A DNA stretch of 64,000 nt. It comes from Siphonodentalium dalli. Taxonomy: Eukaryota; Mollusca; Scaphopoda; Gadilida; Siphonodentaliidae. Below the pieces are notes generated by a model. It did not search any database. It saw only the letters and a list, made by a program, of their open reading frames with translations, and had not been told where the DNA came from. The DNA lies in the NCBI GenBank assembly GCA_032622095.1, contig CP136065.1, forward strand, positions 117,035,195-117,099,194, written 5' to 3'. A program made the position numbers and the translations under genes. Of this stretch, positions 1 through 12,238 are shown one piece after another (the first letter of the stretch is position 1; each line of letters starts with the position of its first letter).

Positions 1-948
1 TTTCATCCTTCCAGAAGGCGACGAGCTATGTTGAAACTAATAGATGGGTTATGTACCGTTTCATCCATACATATCAGTATTATGACAAAAAGTTTTAATT
101 AGTATGTGAATATGTCGACTTCTTTTCAATTTCTGGCCGCCAGTTTGACCCCCATCTTGACTTTGAGAATTTGCCAAACACAAATGAATATTTCAGATCA
201 ATGTTCCATATGAACATGTAATTGTGGGTAGAATTCGCATAACAAAAACGCCCATCATAAGAAAGTAAAGGAATGTAAGCTTGTTTTCAAATTTTGGTCG
301 CCATCTTCGATTTGGAAAACAATTTCATGCATGAGGTGATTTTTCTATATCTGATGGCCATTTTGAATTTGGGTGAATATTCCTCAACTCAGGTATAAGA
401 GGAATCCTAGCTCGAGTATCTCCTCCACAAATATATGCATGGGTGTTGTTATGGTAGCAATAACATTCATTGATTCGAAACAGACATTGTCCTATTAGCG
501 TCGATTATATCAGGCATTTGGGAAAACGTGATATCGGACAAAAATATCCAGCAAGGAATGCATATTATTGTCCTCTCCTATACGATAAATGTATAAAATC
601 ATGCCAATATGCCCATATTTTCCCCACAGAGACAAACGAAAGGTAGTGAAATGTCAGAAAAATGGCAATAGTGGATTTTGGTGTCAGATTTTTGGCTAAT
701 TTGTAAGGGTTGTATATTAGCATAATGAATCGAGCGGAAAACAAGACTATACTATACTATAACTGCGATCAAAGAGACCTGGTGCATATAAAAAAATGGC
801 CACCATGAAGACGCCATCTTGTCTGAAGTCTGCGGCCACTTTTTTTTTTCTTGTTAACAACCGAAACTAGAGGTGTGACTGTCCCAATGGGACTACGGAT
901 ACCCCCCTGTTTTTAAAATACTAAGATGTTTCACATGTCAGTAAGCAT
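1..948. other. Non-coding, no gene seen
   Basis: AT-rich sequence with no recognisable coding exon or RNA gene on either strand. It contains several scattered GGCCGCC/GCCATCTT words near 130-170, 300 and 800 that resemble words in the repeats further along, so part of it may be old repeat DNA. Confidence 0.5.
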
Positions 949-1640
949 TTAGTTAAAATAATAAAATAACAGTTCCCATTGCAGGTGTACAACCACAACC
1001 CTAATCTTATACCTATTGACCGAAAAATGTAGGAATAAAAGCTTGGACAAAATTATGTATGTTGCGAAAACATTTCTAAGTCGAAAAAGGGGAATAACTC
1101 CACACAAAAAATGTCGGACAGACGTCATAATCGCAGGTGCACAGGTTCCCATGGTACTAAATATCAGTGCCAAGATTAAAAATCATTGACCGAAAAATGT
1201 AGGAATAAAAGCTCGGACAAAATTATGCATGTTGCAAAAACAAATTCTAAGTCGAAAAAGGGGGATAACTCCACCAAAAAATGTCGGACAGACGTCATAA
1301 TCGCAGGTGCACAAGTTCCCATGGTACTAAATATCTGTGCCACGTTTTAAAAAAATTGACCGAAAAATGTAGGAATAAAAGCTCGGACAAAAGTATACAT
1401 GTTGCAAAATAATTCTAAGTTGAAAAAGGGGGGATAACTCCACCAAAAAAAGTCCGACAGACGTCATAATCGCAGGTACACAGGTTCCCATGGTGGTTGA
1501 TGTCTGTGCCAAGTTTCACGGAAATTTATAAAAAAAACAACAGAAAAACTCCGGACAAATTTGTGTCCACGGACGGACGACGGACGGACAAGCTGACTCC
1601 AGTATACCCCCCCTAACTTCGTTGCAGGGGGTATAAAAAA
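949..1640 (+). repeat. Tandem-repeat element, ~170 bp unit, with GACGGACG stretch and 3' hairpin
   Basis: Three related units are seen; the anchor GACGTCATAATCGCAGGT recurs near 1121, 1291 and 1460, a period of about 170 bp. Each unit has a GGATAACTCCACC-type word, an A-run and GTCGGACAGAC. The array ends in a GGACGGACGACGGACGG stretch (about 1571-1591) and a stem-loop pairing TATACCCCCC with GGGGGTATA (about 1600-1634). This layout recurs in many elements in the window. Confidence 0.7.
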
Positions 1641-1688
1641 CTAGAGGCGACATTAAGAAAGAAAATTAGTGGGGTGAAGTTGAGTCCT

Positions 1689-1705
1689 GGGGGGGGGGGG
1701 GGGGG
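1689..1705. repeat. Homopolymer G17
   Basis: An uninterrupted run of 17 G. Length is prone to assembly error. Confidence 0.9.
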
Positions 1706-1957
1706 TGCAGAGGTCGACCAATATCTCCTGGACTAATTGTATTTGAAAAATTTTCAATGAAAAACATGGCTGCTTGCAGCCATCTTGGATTTTAATTTTT
1801 GCATCACTAGATATTTTGTGACGCCGTACAGCCATGTTTTTCATCCCAATGATCAAAAAATCCTGCAGATCATTGTTTCCCCCATCATCAAATCAATCCC
1901 TTCAGAAATGGCTTATAACTAATTAAAGAAATTTAATGTTTTCTATGGAATAAACCA

Positions 1958-2172
1958 ACAGTAATGCTCTAATTAATCGACTTCTTAACAACAGCAGAAT
2001 TATGGGTAACTTTTCAGGATTTAGTCAGAAATATGGCTTGTTGCCATTCATCGGAAAGCTCTTGGTGAGAGCTTTCAGATGAATGGCAACAAGCCATATT
2101 ACCGACTAAATCCTGAAAAGTTACCCATAATTCTGCTGTGGTTAAGAAGTCGATTAATTAGAGCATTACTGT
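1958..2172. mobile_element. Fold-back MITE, family A, copy 1
   Basis: Almost the whole 215 bp is one inverted repeat: arms of about 100 bp (from ACAGTAATGCTC inward) meet at a short loop near GAAAGCTCTTGGTGAGAGC. No coding capacity. A second, shorter copy lies at 31661-31835 inside the first recognised intron of the RhoGAP gene. A non-autonomous DNA transposon is the simplest reading; no clear target duplication was identified. Confidence 0.75.
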
Positions 2173-3620
2173 ATTTGCTGTTATAATTGTGAGATTTAAT
2201 AACAGTAAGTCCACTGTAGAAGAGTAATGGGAACAGTCTTCAATGTAAACTGGCATCATCCTACCGATATATCACAAGATGGTGTACATCGAAGGAAACC
2301 CTTGTTTCAGAATAAAAATATGTATTTCATGAATCACCATAATAATAATTTAATGCAAAGTCTTTAAGAAAAGAAATAATATGTCACGTGGAGGTGACTC
2401 GACTTGTCTTCCTGTCGCCACCATAAAATTTGAAGTATTATTGATTCTTGCAATAATGTATCTGGTCATGACATGCGAGAGCTGGTTACTTCTACTTAAA
2501 TTAGCCTCTACTTCTATTAGCTATTTTGTTCAAGATGAACCAAGACTTAACTCTTTAAATACCTAATGCCACCGAACACCTGGTGACATTATTTGACAGT
2601 ACCACCATACTCAATGGTGACATGTTTTGAGGTGTATATTATTTCCCAAATGTTTTAATTGAAACCATTTACCGGTATGTAATATTCTTAAATCGTTTGC
2701 CTGAAACCAGGTTTTGCACAAACAAACTCGTTGGGAGGAAGCTGTGAAGTGCATATTGTGACAATTACAAATTAGGAATTCACAGTTCAGTTCTCAGCTC
2801 TGAAAATGTGCACCCTTGCTAATGTTATACCTGGATTTGTTTTGTTACTTACCTGGTGTGAATAATTGGCTATTTTTGTGATAACAAACATGATATTTAC
2901 TCAAGTGTTGATACTCATCATAATTCAAGTCATGTTTCTATAGTAAATCAATTTATTTCTTGTTCAGATGAACATTTCAGTTACATAAAGTTTTATAAAT
3001 ATTAATTAACTACCTATTTGACATGATCGTAGGTGTTCGCCGTAGGCAATGTCACATGTTTCAATAGACACGTCAAATTGCATCACTATGTGTTGAAGAG
3101 TAAATGACTAGAATTCAATAAATGATGATATGTTGATTAGAATATTTTGGTTTAACATAGCATTGTAATATGTACTGGTGCAAGTAGACAGATTGAGAAG
3201 TCATTTAGATAATTGAATCTTGGCCCCTTCCCCATGTTTGGCATGATAAAATCAGAATATTTTATATTTGTTTATTTATTTGTAAGCATGTAGATACTGT
3301 ACATTTATAACAAGGTAAATATAACAATGGTGAATGCTGTATAGCTATTGTGAGAGAGTTGTTATTGTTTTATAATCTCTCGATTGATGAAGAAACACAA
3401 TGAGATTTGTTCCCTGTATTGTTGTTTTAAAAAATTAACAAAATATTAGGAGTTGTGGGAAGTAGATATTCAGTAGGTATTGCTTAATTAGATATCTATA
3501 TAGAATCGAATGTCAGATCAGGAGTTTCAAATATATGTATATTAAAAATGACATATTTCTCAAAGGAGATATCAAAATCATTTGTCTACACTTTGAGGTG
3601 GTAATCATACATGAACGCCT
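2173..3620. other. Non-coding, no gene seen
   Basis: AT-rich unique-looking sequence between a fold-back MITE and the large inverted element. Short open frames here have no recognisable domain. Confidence 0.45.
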
Positions 3621-3621
3621 A

Positions 3622-5080
3622 TAGGCCAGGCAAATATGGACATAGGTGTCGCCTGGAGAGGGAATTTATGAGACCTACATTTTTGGTTAGCGTAAATACT
3701 AAACTTATGGAATCCGTATGTTGGATTTGTCAGATAGGCGGACTTTTTTCTCACCGCGTGGTTTTCTTGAGGCACCCGATGAAAAAATCGGTCATTTTTT
3801 AAATAAAGCCGACATTTTTGACAGAGTATTTTCGCACATTTTGAGAAGAAATATTCGTCCAATTTTGATACCTGTGAGTGGGGCGATAACCAGAATAGGG
3901 TAAAACATGTAACCATTGAATTTCGGAATTGCAGTCATGACGTCATGCGACATCAAATAATATTTTGGGTGAGACAAATATGACGATTCACGCAAAGCGT
4001 TGTCTTCCGTTTCTTTTAAATCGTAAAGTAAGACGGGTATGCCGCATTGTTTTATACCATGGGAAACTACTGCCAATTGGCTATATTTTGTTGTATAACT
4101 TATCGCTGCAAGCCGCATTATTTTTTATCACAGGCAGAAAAATAAACCCTCCCCCATAATGTTAAGATGCGCCATGCTGTGGTATAAGGCACACATAACT
4201 CACGGTTACATGTCAATAGGCTTAATTAACATAACGGCCGTTGAAAGTCTGCTAAATAATGTAATAATATATAAGTTTCTGTCTACAAACTCAAAAATTA
4301 AATTAGAAATAATAGATAATGTACCCCCAGACCCGAAATTTTAATAAATTTTAGAATTTTTCCTAAAAAGTTATATAAAACACATTTTTTTTATTTTCTG
4401 GAAGGCAAAAAAAGACAATAATTAGTAACGGTGGAGATAATTGGTGTATACAGCAATTTTATTCCGCCTTGGATTAAAAAATGACATACTAACCTAAAAT
4501 GGCCGCCAATATGGCAACCGCAATATAGGTGGAAATGGGGAAATATGTAAAAACGCACAATTACTTGCTTAAATGGCTTAACTAACAAAGCGGTCGTTGA
4601 TGAACTGCTAAACTATAGTTTAAGGTATATATCCCGATCTACAAACTTTTGTTGAACATATTACACAATGCACCTCCTGGCACTTTTTTTTTGTATATAA
4701 AATTTAGCTATTTTTCTCCAAAAATAACCTAAAGCCGTTTTTGTCATCTTCTCGGAACCATAAAGCGCAGAATGTAGCGTGGCGGAGATGTTTGATATGT
4801 ACAATAATTCATTGTCTTTTTGGATTACTAACCCCAAGATGGCTGCCAATACGGTGGTCAGAATAAATAGTGAAATATGTCATGTTTCACTTTTATCGCC
4901 GTCATATAATGTCTCACACAACCCAAAGTATAATATTCATTGTATCATGTTACTCCGGGACATCACAATGCGCAATTCTATTTGAAATTGCTACCAGAAT
5001 GGTGCCCATTATTGACGAATCTTGCATTCATGATCAAGTAATCCGTGTCCCTTGAAATAGGTGGCAATTTTGAGTGAGGT
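3622..5080 (+). repeat. Left inverted arm of the 5.7 kb element
   Basis: Pairs with 7905-9352. Inside it two ~350 bp direct subunits are visible (about 4185-4540 and 4545-4870); each contains a CGGCCGTTG/CGGTCGTTG word, a CTACAAACT word and a block ending in AATGGCCGCCAATA or GATGGCTGCCAATA. The arm also carries a perfect CRE-type TGACGTCA near 3937. Confidence 0.75.
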
Positions 5081-6739
5081 ATTTACAGATGAACAGGATT
5101 GTTTAAAACGAAGAACCGAGTAATAGTAATACATTGAATGCCTGATTGTCATTTATGCCTGTCACCTTTGACATAATCAATATGAAATTACTTAAACCCG
5201 ACAATAGAAGGTCAATCTTTCTCAAAGAATATTATTCCAAGTGCTACCAGATATGATGGTACGTATGAGGTGGATATGTCGTGATACAATTATCGAAGTC
5301 TGGCCTAGAGGTTGATGCGGGTTCACACCCCTGAATTGATTGGGCGAAAATTTGGACCGATTTTAAAGCTAGATAAGGAACATCTCATTGTACATATATA
5401 TGATCACTTCGATAAGAAATGATAATTTGTTCACACTCACTGAAGCAACAACATTTGAAGCAATGATTTTGATTAATCTGCTATATATACAATGAGCAAT
5501 TGCTGTACAATAGCTTCGACCTACAGAAGACGGCCATGATAACACAGAGTTAATTTTTCCAGACCATAAATCACCATCGCCTCTTTCATTGACTAGTGTC
5601 CAATAACGCAAAGAAGATCATATTCAGAAAAAAGAGAGCTCTCGTCGTACCAAATTAGTTCAGATTTTGCATCTTCCGAAAAATTATCTGATCAGTGATA
5701 AACATAATAATAGTTATGTCCAGAATGAGAATCCCTCCTGTGCGTCTAACTTAATGATGCATTTTCTGTTGAACAATATCGCCATGGACCGCTTTATTTG
5801 CAATATATGAACGCGATAACCTTTAGAAATATCAAATGTTGTTTCCAACTTGGTGGAAAAGTAAACTTGTCTACGTTATATTACATCTGAACGGGTCATA
5901 TTCAGACCAGGAGACCTGCTGCTGTTGCAAGTACCATTGGTGCTTGAAACGTAAAACCCATGTCATTAATGTATCAATCGGGTGTATTCAATATTAGTAT
6001 TTACAGGCAATTACACCGGCGGAAAACAATACGGCGAATAATTCCTCGTCCCCATATCGTCCCGATTGTACAAAGACATATGCATGTGTTCCTCACACGC
6101 TGTTCAGTAAATACTAAACTACGGCTATCGTGTCCAGTTACTGATTTCGCTCAGCACATTCGGAGTTGTTATGGATGAGTTATCGTAGATCAGATTCTGG
6201 TCTGCACAAAAGTTGTTGCTATATGTCATTTCTGAGATGCAGCGACAAATTACACAAAGACTCATGATCCCATTTTGTTTTACTCATATCAGGATACGCA
6301 CTACACACGGTTCACTCACGTCGCGCATAGTGGGATGACTATAGATACATTTGAATTTAACTGTAACACATCTGGCGTTAGACATGACGGGTGGGTGGAT
6401 TATAATGCTTTAATCATGAACGGACATGATCAAAATATGGTATGTTTTCAGACATCCGGCCTGCTGACATCAGCAGGTCCCTAACAGCATTATTTTTGGA
6501 CTTATCTAGAAAGTTATTATAGGCTTCCTGGTATCAACCTGTGTATAGCATGTATACAAATAATTGCAATTGTCGTCCTTTTCATTTTGCTGTCACAATG
6601 AGCTAAAACTTACACTGGGATACCAAAATTCCAAAATGTACCAGTCTACATGATAAAACTCGATGCCAATACTCCGATCTATATGCTGTTTCCGAATGTA
6701 CAGCCTTCCAGAAGTAATCCTACCTACTCATCAGCATAG

Positions 6740-7084
6740 CAGTCCTTCCCAGGAGACGGGAGTGATTGCTCGCGCACCCGTACACACTCGTAATTTTCAA
6801 ATCACGGGTGCTAAAATTCGCACCCGTCCCTCATCTCAAAATACTAATGGAGACTATAATTGTTGGTTCAATAGTGAACTATTTGAAGGTTTATTTAGAT
6901 CCGTTACCAGCTCAGTTCAACTATGGCATATTAAAGTGTAACTAGACATAGGTCTATTCCACAATGCCTTTTGTTTGAGAAAAACCCAACTTACAATTAA
7001 AGTATGGGTGCAATATTACACCCGTCTTCTGAATTACGGGAGCAAATAAATGCTCTCGATGTGTTTTCCTCATCGGAAGGACTG
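6740..7084 (+). mobile_element. 345 bp MITE, CAGTCCTTCC termini, copy 1
   Basis: Starts CAGTCCTTCCC and ends GGAAGGACTG, flanked on both sides by GCATAG (6734-6739 and 7085-7090), a 6 bp target-site duplication. A second copy in the opposite orientation lies at 62083-62413. No coding capacity. It lies inside the 5.7 kb fold-back element, so it inserted later. Confidence 0.85.
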
Positions 7085-7904
7085 GCATAGAAAGATATGG
7101 GTAATATGACTGTTCATCTGGCATTGGATAAGTGTCCATATTTGCTGTACCTCACCTTACAAGCAATTGTTCAGTCACTTCTGGAAATCATGAGTGCACA
7201 TGTGGTGACACGAGACTCCAGTGCCATACTATACAGAGTAACATACACTCGAAATATATAGGAACATAGTTTGATAGTTTTGTGTGATTTACCACATCGC
7301 TGGTATTTTCGTTGTTGGAAATGTCGCTTAGAGCTTTGCAACTTATCTACTGCTAGTACAAGCAAATACTTCCCACCCGTTAAGCAGCTGACAAACTTCA
7401 AGATGAAAATCAACCAGGTTTCCATCTCCTTGTGTGCGAAATATGTGTCATGGTAAATAATCCGGTCAACGAGTCAACGAGTCTATTGCGTGATGATGAA
7501 ACGGAACGAACCTGTATGATGTGACAGTTTGATAATTTGCTGCAGATGTCCTCTTGCGGACTGGGTAGCAATTGCTATTGGTCAATGAGATCCATTTATA
7601 CTTACTTTTAGAACGGTATACATGATACATAATGTATCAGTAGCTCCGTTCGTGTAACCACGCCTCGTTGATAGGGTTAACTAACGATTCGTATCAACAT
7701 GAGTTATTTTATGGGATATATATCCGAATTGGTTAATTGATTAATTTTGATATTCGCGGTCGCATTTTGTGACAATAGCCATTTAGAGTGCCAAGAATGC
7801 TTAAATGTCGTGTTAAATTTAATATAACCTACATAATTCCCTTATTCTGTTCGTTCGCAAAGATAGTCAGACAGCCATCTGCCTTAAATCAACCATGTTT
7901 ATTG

Positions 7905-9352
7905 TGAAATAATTTGCACAACATGCCACCGATTTCGAAGAACTAATCTTACTTGAGCGCGAATGAATGCAAAATATGTCGATCCTCTCACTCGTTGGTA
8001 CCAATCTGGTTATCATTTTGATAGAACTGGCCACTGTTACGTCTCAGTATTGCAAAATGATATGAATATAATAGGACTATTGGTTTTATAAGACATTGCA
8101 TTGCGATGGTGGAGTTAATTTCGACATGACATATTTTACCATTTCCAGCCATATACCGGCCACCGTATTGGCAGCCATCTTGGGGTTAATATGTCATGTA
8201 GTATCCGCCGACGGCATTAAATTTTCGTACATACAAATTATATCCACCCACGCTACATTATTGTCTTTATGCATTTCTATAAGATGACAAAAATAGGTTT
8301 TCTATTAGTTTTACACTAAACTAATTAGATATTTAATCAAAAATTGGGACCAGGAGGTGCTTTGTGTACCGGTTTCACTTAAATGTTCTAATCGATGGAT
8401 CGGGATATATATATATTACATTAAATTCTTGCAGTTTATCAACGGCCGTTGTGATAGTTAAGCCATTTTGGGAAGTAATCGTGCGTTCTTACAAATTGCA
8501 CAATTCCCACCTATATACCGGCCACCATATTGGCAGCCATCTTGGGTTATTAGGCCAGTTTTTAAACCAGGACGGAACAAAATTACCGTATACACTAATT
8601 ATCTCCACCCTTAATACATTAGTTTCATTTTTGCCTCCCGGAAGAAGACAAAATGCATTTTAGATTATCTTTTTTGGCGAAAAAATCTAAAATTTGTTTA
8701 AAAATTGAGTCAGGAGGTACATTATGTGATATTGTTACTTTAATGCTCGACTGTGTCGATCAAAACATATATAATAGACAATACCTTAGCAGTCCATCAA
8801 CGGCCGTTGTGTTAATTTCGCAATTTGGCACATAATCGTGCGTTATGTGTGCCTTACACCACAGCCTGACGCCTCACAGTTTTAGGGGGGAGGGTTGGTT
8901 TTTCTGCCTTTGATAAAAAAATAATGCGACCAACAGCAATAAATGATATATTAGAACGTAGCTAATTGGCAGTGAATCGTCATATTCTTCTCACCCTAAA
9001 ACTTATTTGACGTCACATGACGTCATGACTGTCATTCTGATATTCAATGGTTACATGTATTACCTTATTACGGTTATCGCCCCATTCACATGTATCAAAA
9101 TTGGATGAATATTTCTTCTCAAAATGTGTGAATATACTCTGTCAAATATGTCGGCTTTATTTAAAAAATGACCGATTTTATCACCAGGTGCCTCAATAAA
9201 ACTAACGTAGTGCGAAAAAAGTCTGCCTATCTGACAAAGCCAACATACGGATTCCGAAAGTTAAGTGTTCATGCTAACCAAAAATGTTAGTCTCATAAAT
9301 TCCCTCTACAGGCGACACCTATGTCCATATTTGCCTAGACTACTAGGTCAAA
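7905..9352 (-). repeat. Right inverted arm of the 5.7 kb element
   Basis: Reverse-complement partner of 3622-5080. It has the same mirrored subunits (GGCAGCCATCTTGG near 8170 and 8532; AACGGCCGTTGTG near 8441 and 8799) and ATGACGTCATG near 9018. Weaker matching seems to continue inward to about 7760. Confidence 0.7.
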
Positions 9353-9969
9353 TCAAATGCCGATCGATTGATAAAAAGCAATAATTGTTTGTTTGAAAGT
9401 TTGTAAAAGTTTTAGGACCAGTGATCTATATTGAAATAATCACTGCGATGTAAAATGAAACCAACTTTACTTGCAGAACTAATTGATAATGAGAGGCCCG
9501 TTCGAATGATGTTTAAACCATGATTCAGCGATACTGGCTGCTAGCAAAGCTTGAAACAATACAAATGACTACATCTGATATGAATTAATACAATCAGCTG
9601 TGTCATTCATTAAAATAGGGGTTTGAGTCAAACAGAATATGGTTTATTAATGGTATATATTTTTAAGTGTCTTCACTGGATTGTTTGGTCGTTGCACAAA
9701 AAGAATAATCATTAAAACTATATGAACACCCAGACTCCCAAGCTGAATGTCAGTATAGTTAACTACATGTAATTTCTAAAGTTATCCCACCAGATCAAGA
9801 TCACTAACTAAATCATTCATTGCAGAATGTTTAATTTCTGTAGTCAAGACTGGACCATGTTAGTTAGTTTAATACTAGCAATATCAATAAATTCACTATA
9901 GTGCTTTAAATGCATGGATGGCCGTCGCGGTGGGTATTGCTGTGTTATGTAAACAAAAGCCAAATACTG
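9353..9969. other. Non-coding, no gene seen
   Basis: AT-rich sequence between two mobile elements; nothing recognisable on either strand. Confidence 0.45.
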
Positions 9970-10208
9970 TTACAGTACAGAACGTAAAGAGCATGCGATA
10001 AGCAAAACACTCAACACCAGGGAGACCCCACTATTAGTAAACTTTGGTAAAATCGCCACCAAGTTGTTTACAACATACTGGTATAGTGCTCACTAATCCT
10101 CGCCACTCAAGATTTCGGTGTTGAATGGGTCATCATGAATCACTCTCCTAAAAAAATTGCCAAGGTGTTGATTGTTTTGCTTATTGCTCACTCTTTATGT
10201 GCTGTATA
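9970..10208. mobile_element. MITE-like element with ~45 bp terminal inverted repeats
   Basis: The left end (GTACAGAACGTAAAGAGC...AAGCAAAACACTCAACACC) pairs with the right end (GGTGTTGATTGTTTTGCTTATTGCTC...TTTATGTGCTGTA) around a ~145 bp non-coding core. No target duplication is resolved. Confidence 0.65.
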
Positions 10209-10698
10209 TAAACAAACGCTCGGCTCACAAAAAGTATGTTTTGTTGATAATATCGCATTCATACTATCATTATACTATACTATTAGTATATTCTTGAGGA
10301 AATATTGATAATTTTTTAACTGTAATTTCTAAATTATAACCTATAATGAAGGCCATCCAAGCCATTAACTACTGGTATTTCTATGTCTACAGATGCTTGC
10401 AGCTTTGAACATATAAGAAATTGATTAATTTTCTCTCAATATGGAAATGCTGAGGGTTAATGTCTTCCATACTGAATAGTTCATCAACGACTAGATCTGA
10501 ATGAACTGAGCAATAAACATCATACAAAATCTGAAAGTGATGGGAAAAGTTATGGATCTACAAAATGATAGGCAAAAGTAATCCGGCAAAGGATCTGCAA
10601 TGGGTGTTCCACCCCTGGTTAAATGGATCTGCTGAATTACTTTTATGCTAGTGTTCCTACTGAATATGATGCCGTTAGGGCAAAGCGATGCTGCCATG

Positions 10699-12238
10699 AA
10701 CAAGACAGTCAATGACTATTGAGTCCTCACCTGACTGTAAAGTCTGAAAAGACTGACTCTGAAGACCAAAACAGTTAGCATATGTCCAAATCACTACATA
10801 TTAAATAAGCGATACTATGTTACCCAAACTAATAAACTTGAATTCAACAGCACAAATAATTTCTCTTGTGGAGGGATGGGAGATTGTTAATTTTCCTATA
10901 TCTGTCCTATTTGAACCAAAATAAATCCAAATGTCCAAAGACCTATAGGATCAATTAGTCTGGTTATTTCAGAGGGTCTGTTTTAGAACTTGAAAGGAGA
11001 AGTGTTAAATCTGTTTGAGAAAATTATACCATAAATTTATATCACTTTTAAAGAAAATTAAGACCTCGGGTGCTGACATAGCCCACGATGCCAAATTGAT
11101 ATATGGGCTTGGCGGAAATGAAATTTAAAATAAACAAAGAAGGACAACTCTAGAATGGAAAATGGAAACAATGTTTCGCAAAATGGGAGTACAAACAAAT
11201 ATGGACAAAGTCAATCCAGTATACCCCCCATTTTGTATAATAAGTTCACTGGGCTAAGTGGTGGTTACCAAAACAATACTGGAACAACACATCCCCATGG
11301 GGACAACACACACATATCAGTTAGATTGAAGCTAATTGCTCTGTCCATTATGTATTTGTTTATTCCCTTATGTCAGATAAGATTAAATCTTACTTGATGG
11401 CACCTGAAAAGGCAATTAACTCTAGCTGGCTGAACCATATTATTGAAGAAAAAACCTTCTGGTGGGGGTCGGGGTCATGTGGAGGGCGGGACAGGAATGG
11501 AAATTTTAATGAGTCTCAGTGATTTCATTAAAGAAATTTGTTAAGTCCCCTAACTCAGTCCCTTTTTGACCAGTCCATCCGATTTTAACAAATCTGGATA
11601 TCAGTCACCCAAGGACCATCCACACCAAATATAATCCAAATAGGCCTGATTTATCCTGATAAGTCAACGAGGTCCATAACTCTGGCAAAAATGAGCAGAC
11701 CAACCTAAATTAGAACTTGATCTGTATTTTCATATGAGTAATCCATATACCCAATTTTAAAACAATAAGATAACTGAAATTAAAGCTATCACCCGGAAAC
11801 CAAAATAATTGGCAAATTCTAAGTTGACAAGGAATATAACTGTGGCAAAAATGGGTGGACCGAACCGTAATTTGAAATTGACCTGTATTATCATGTGAGT
11901 AATCCATACTAAATTTGAAAACAATCAGATAACTAAAACTAAAGTTATCATCTGGAAACTATCTGGGATGGATGCCCCGACACACAGATAGATGGACGGA
12001 TACTGCTGATTTAGTCCCCAAAATTGTTTTTTTTGGGGGACAATAATTGGACTGAACCCATATTTGAACTTGGCCTGTATTTTCTAGTAGGGAAACACAC
12101 ATATCAACCTATCATGTAATCCAAACTCAGGCTAGAGTTATTGGTCTGAAACAAAAATTGTTAATGGATGGACAGACGGACTGATGGATGTTAAGACAGA
12201 CTGATTACATAATACAACAGTTTTTTCAAATGGTGTAT
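10699..12238 (+). repeat. Tandem-repeat element with 5' palindrome AGTCAATGACT
   Basis: Begins AACAAGACAGTCAATGACT (palindrome at 10707-10717) followed by a ~90 bp leader also present at 51182-51280. Degenerate ~150-160 bp units follow, with words such as CATAACTCTGGCAAAAATG, CAAATCTG and CATACCAAAT. Two blocks end in GGACGGA/GGACAGACGGAC stretches (about 11990 and 12170). No coding capacity is recognised. Confidence 0.6.

Larger units (their letters stand above)
3622..9352. mobile_element. Large (~5.7 kb) fold-back element with ~1.45 kb inverted arms
   Basis: The left arm (about 3622-5080) is matched in reverse complement by 7905-9352. Landmarks are GGCAAATATGGACATAGGTG at the outer edge, TGACGTCA with ATGACGTCATG inside each arm, GGGGGAGGGTT, and AACGGCCGTT words. 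Identity is well below 100%, so the element is not very recent. The central 2.8 kb has no transposase that I can recognise; open frames there are short. A 345 bp MITE (6740-7084) has inserted into it. Long arms with internal subrepeats are known for Foldback and Galileo-type DNA transposons; assignment to either is only inference. Confidence 0.75.

Noticed and set aside
3605-4118. Overlapping 103- and 108-codon minus-strand frames in the left arm of the large fold-back
   Set aside because: They overlap each other in different frames, and the corresponding right-arm sequence does not keep them open; no transposase motif.
5290-5330. TGGCCTAGAGG followed by GGGTTCACACCCC, tRNA/SINE-like
   Set aside because: The A- and B-like boxes are only about 14 nt apart, too close for a tRNA-derived promoter.
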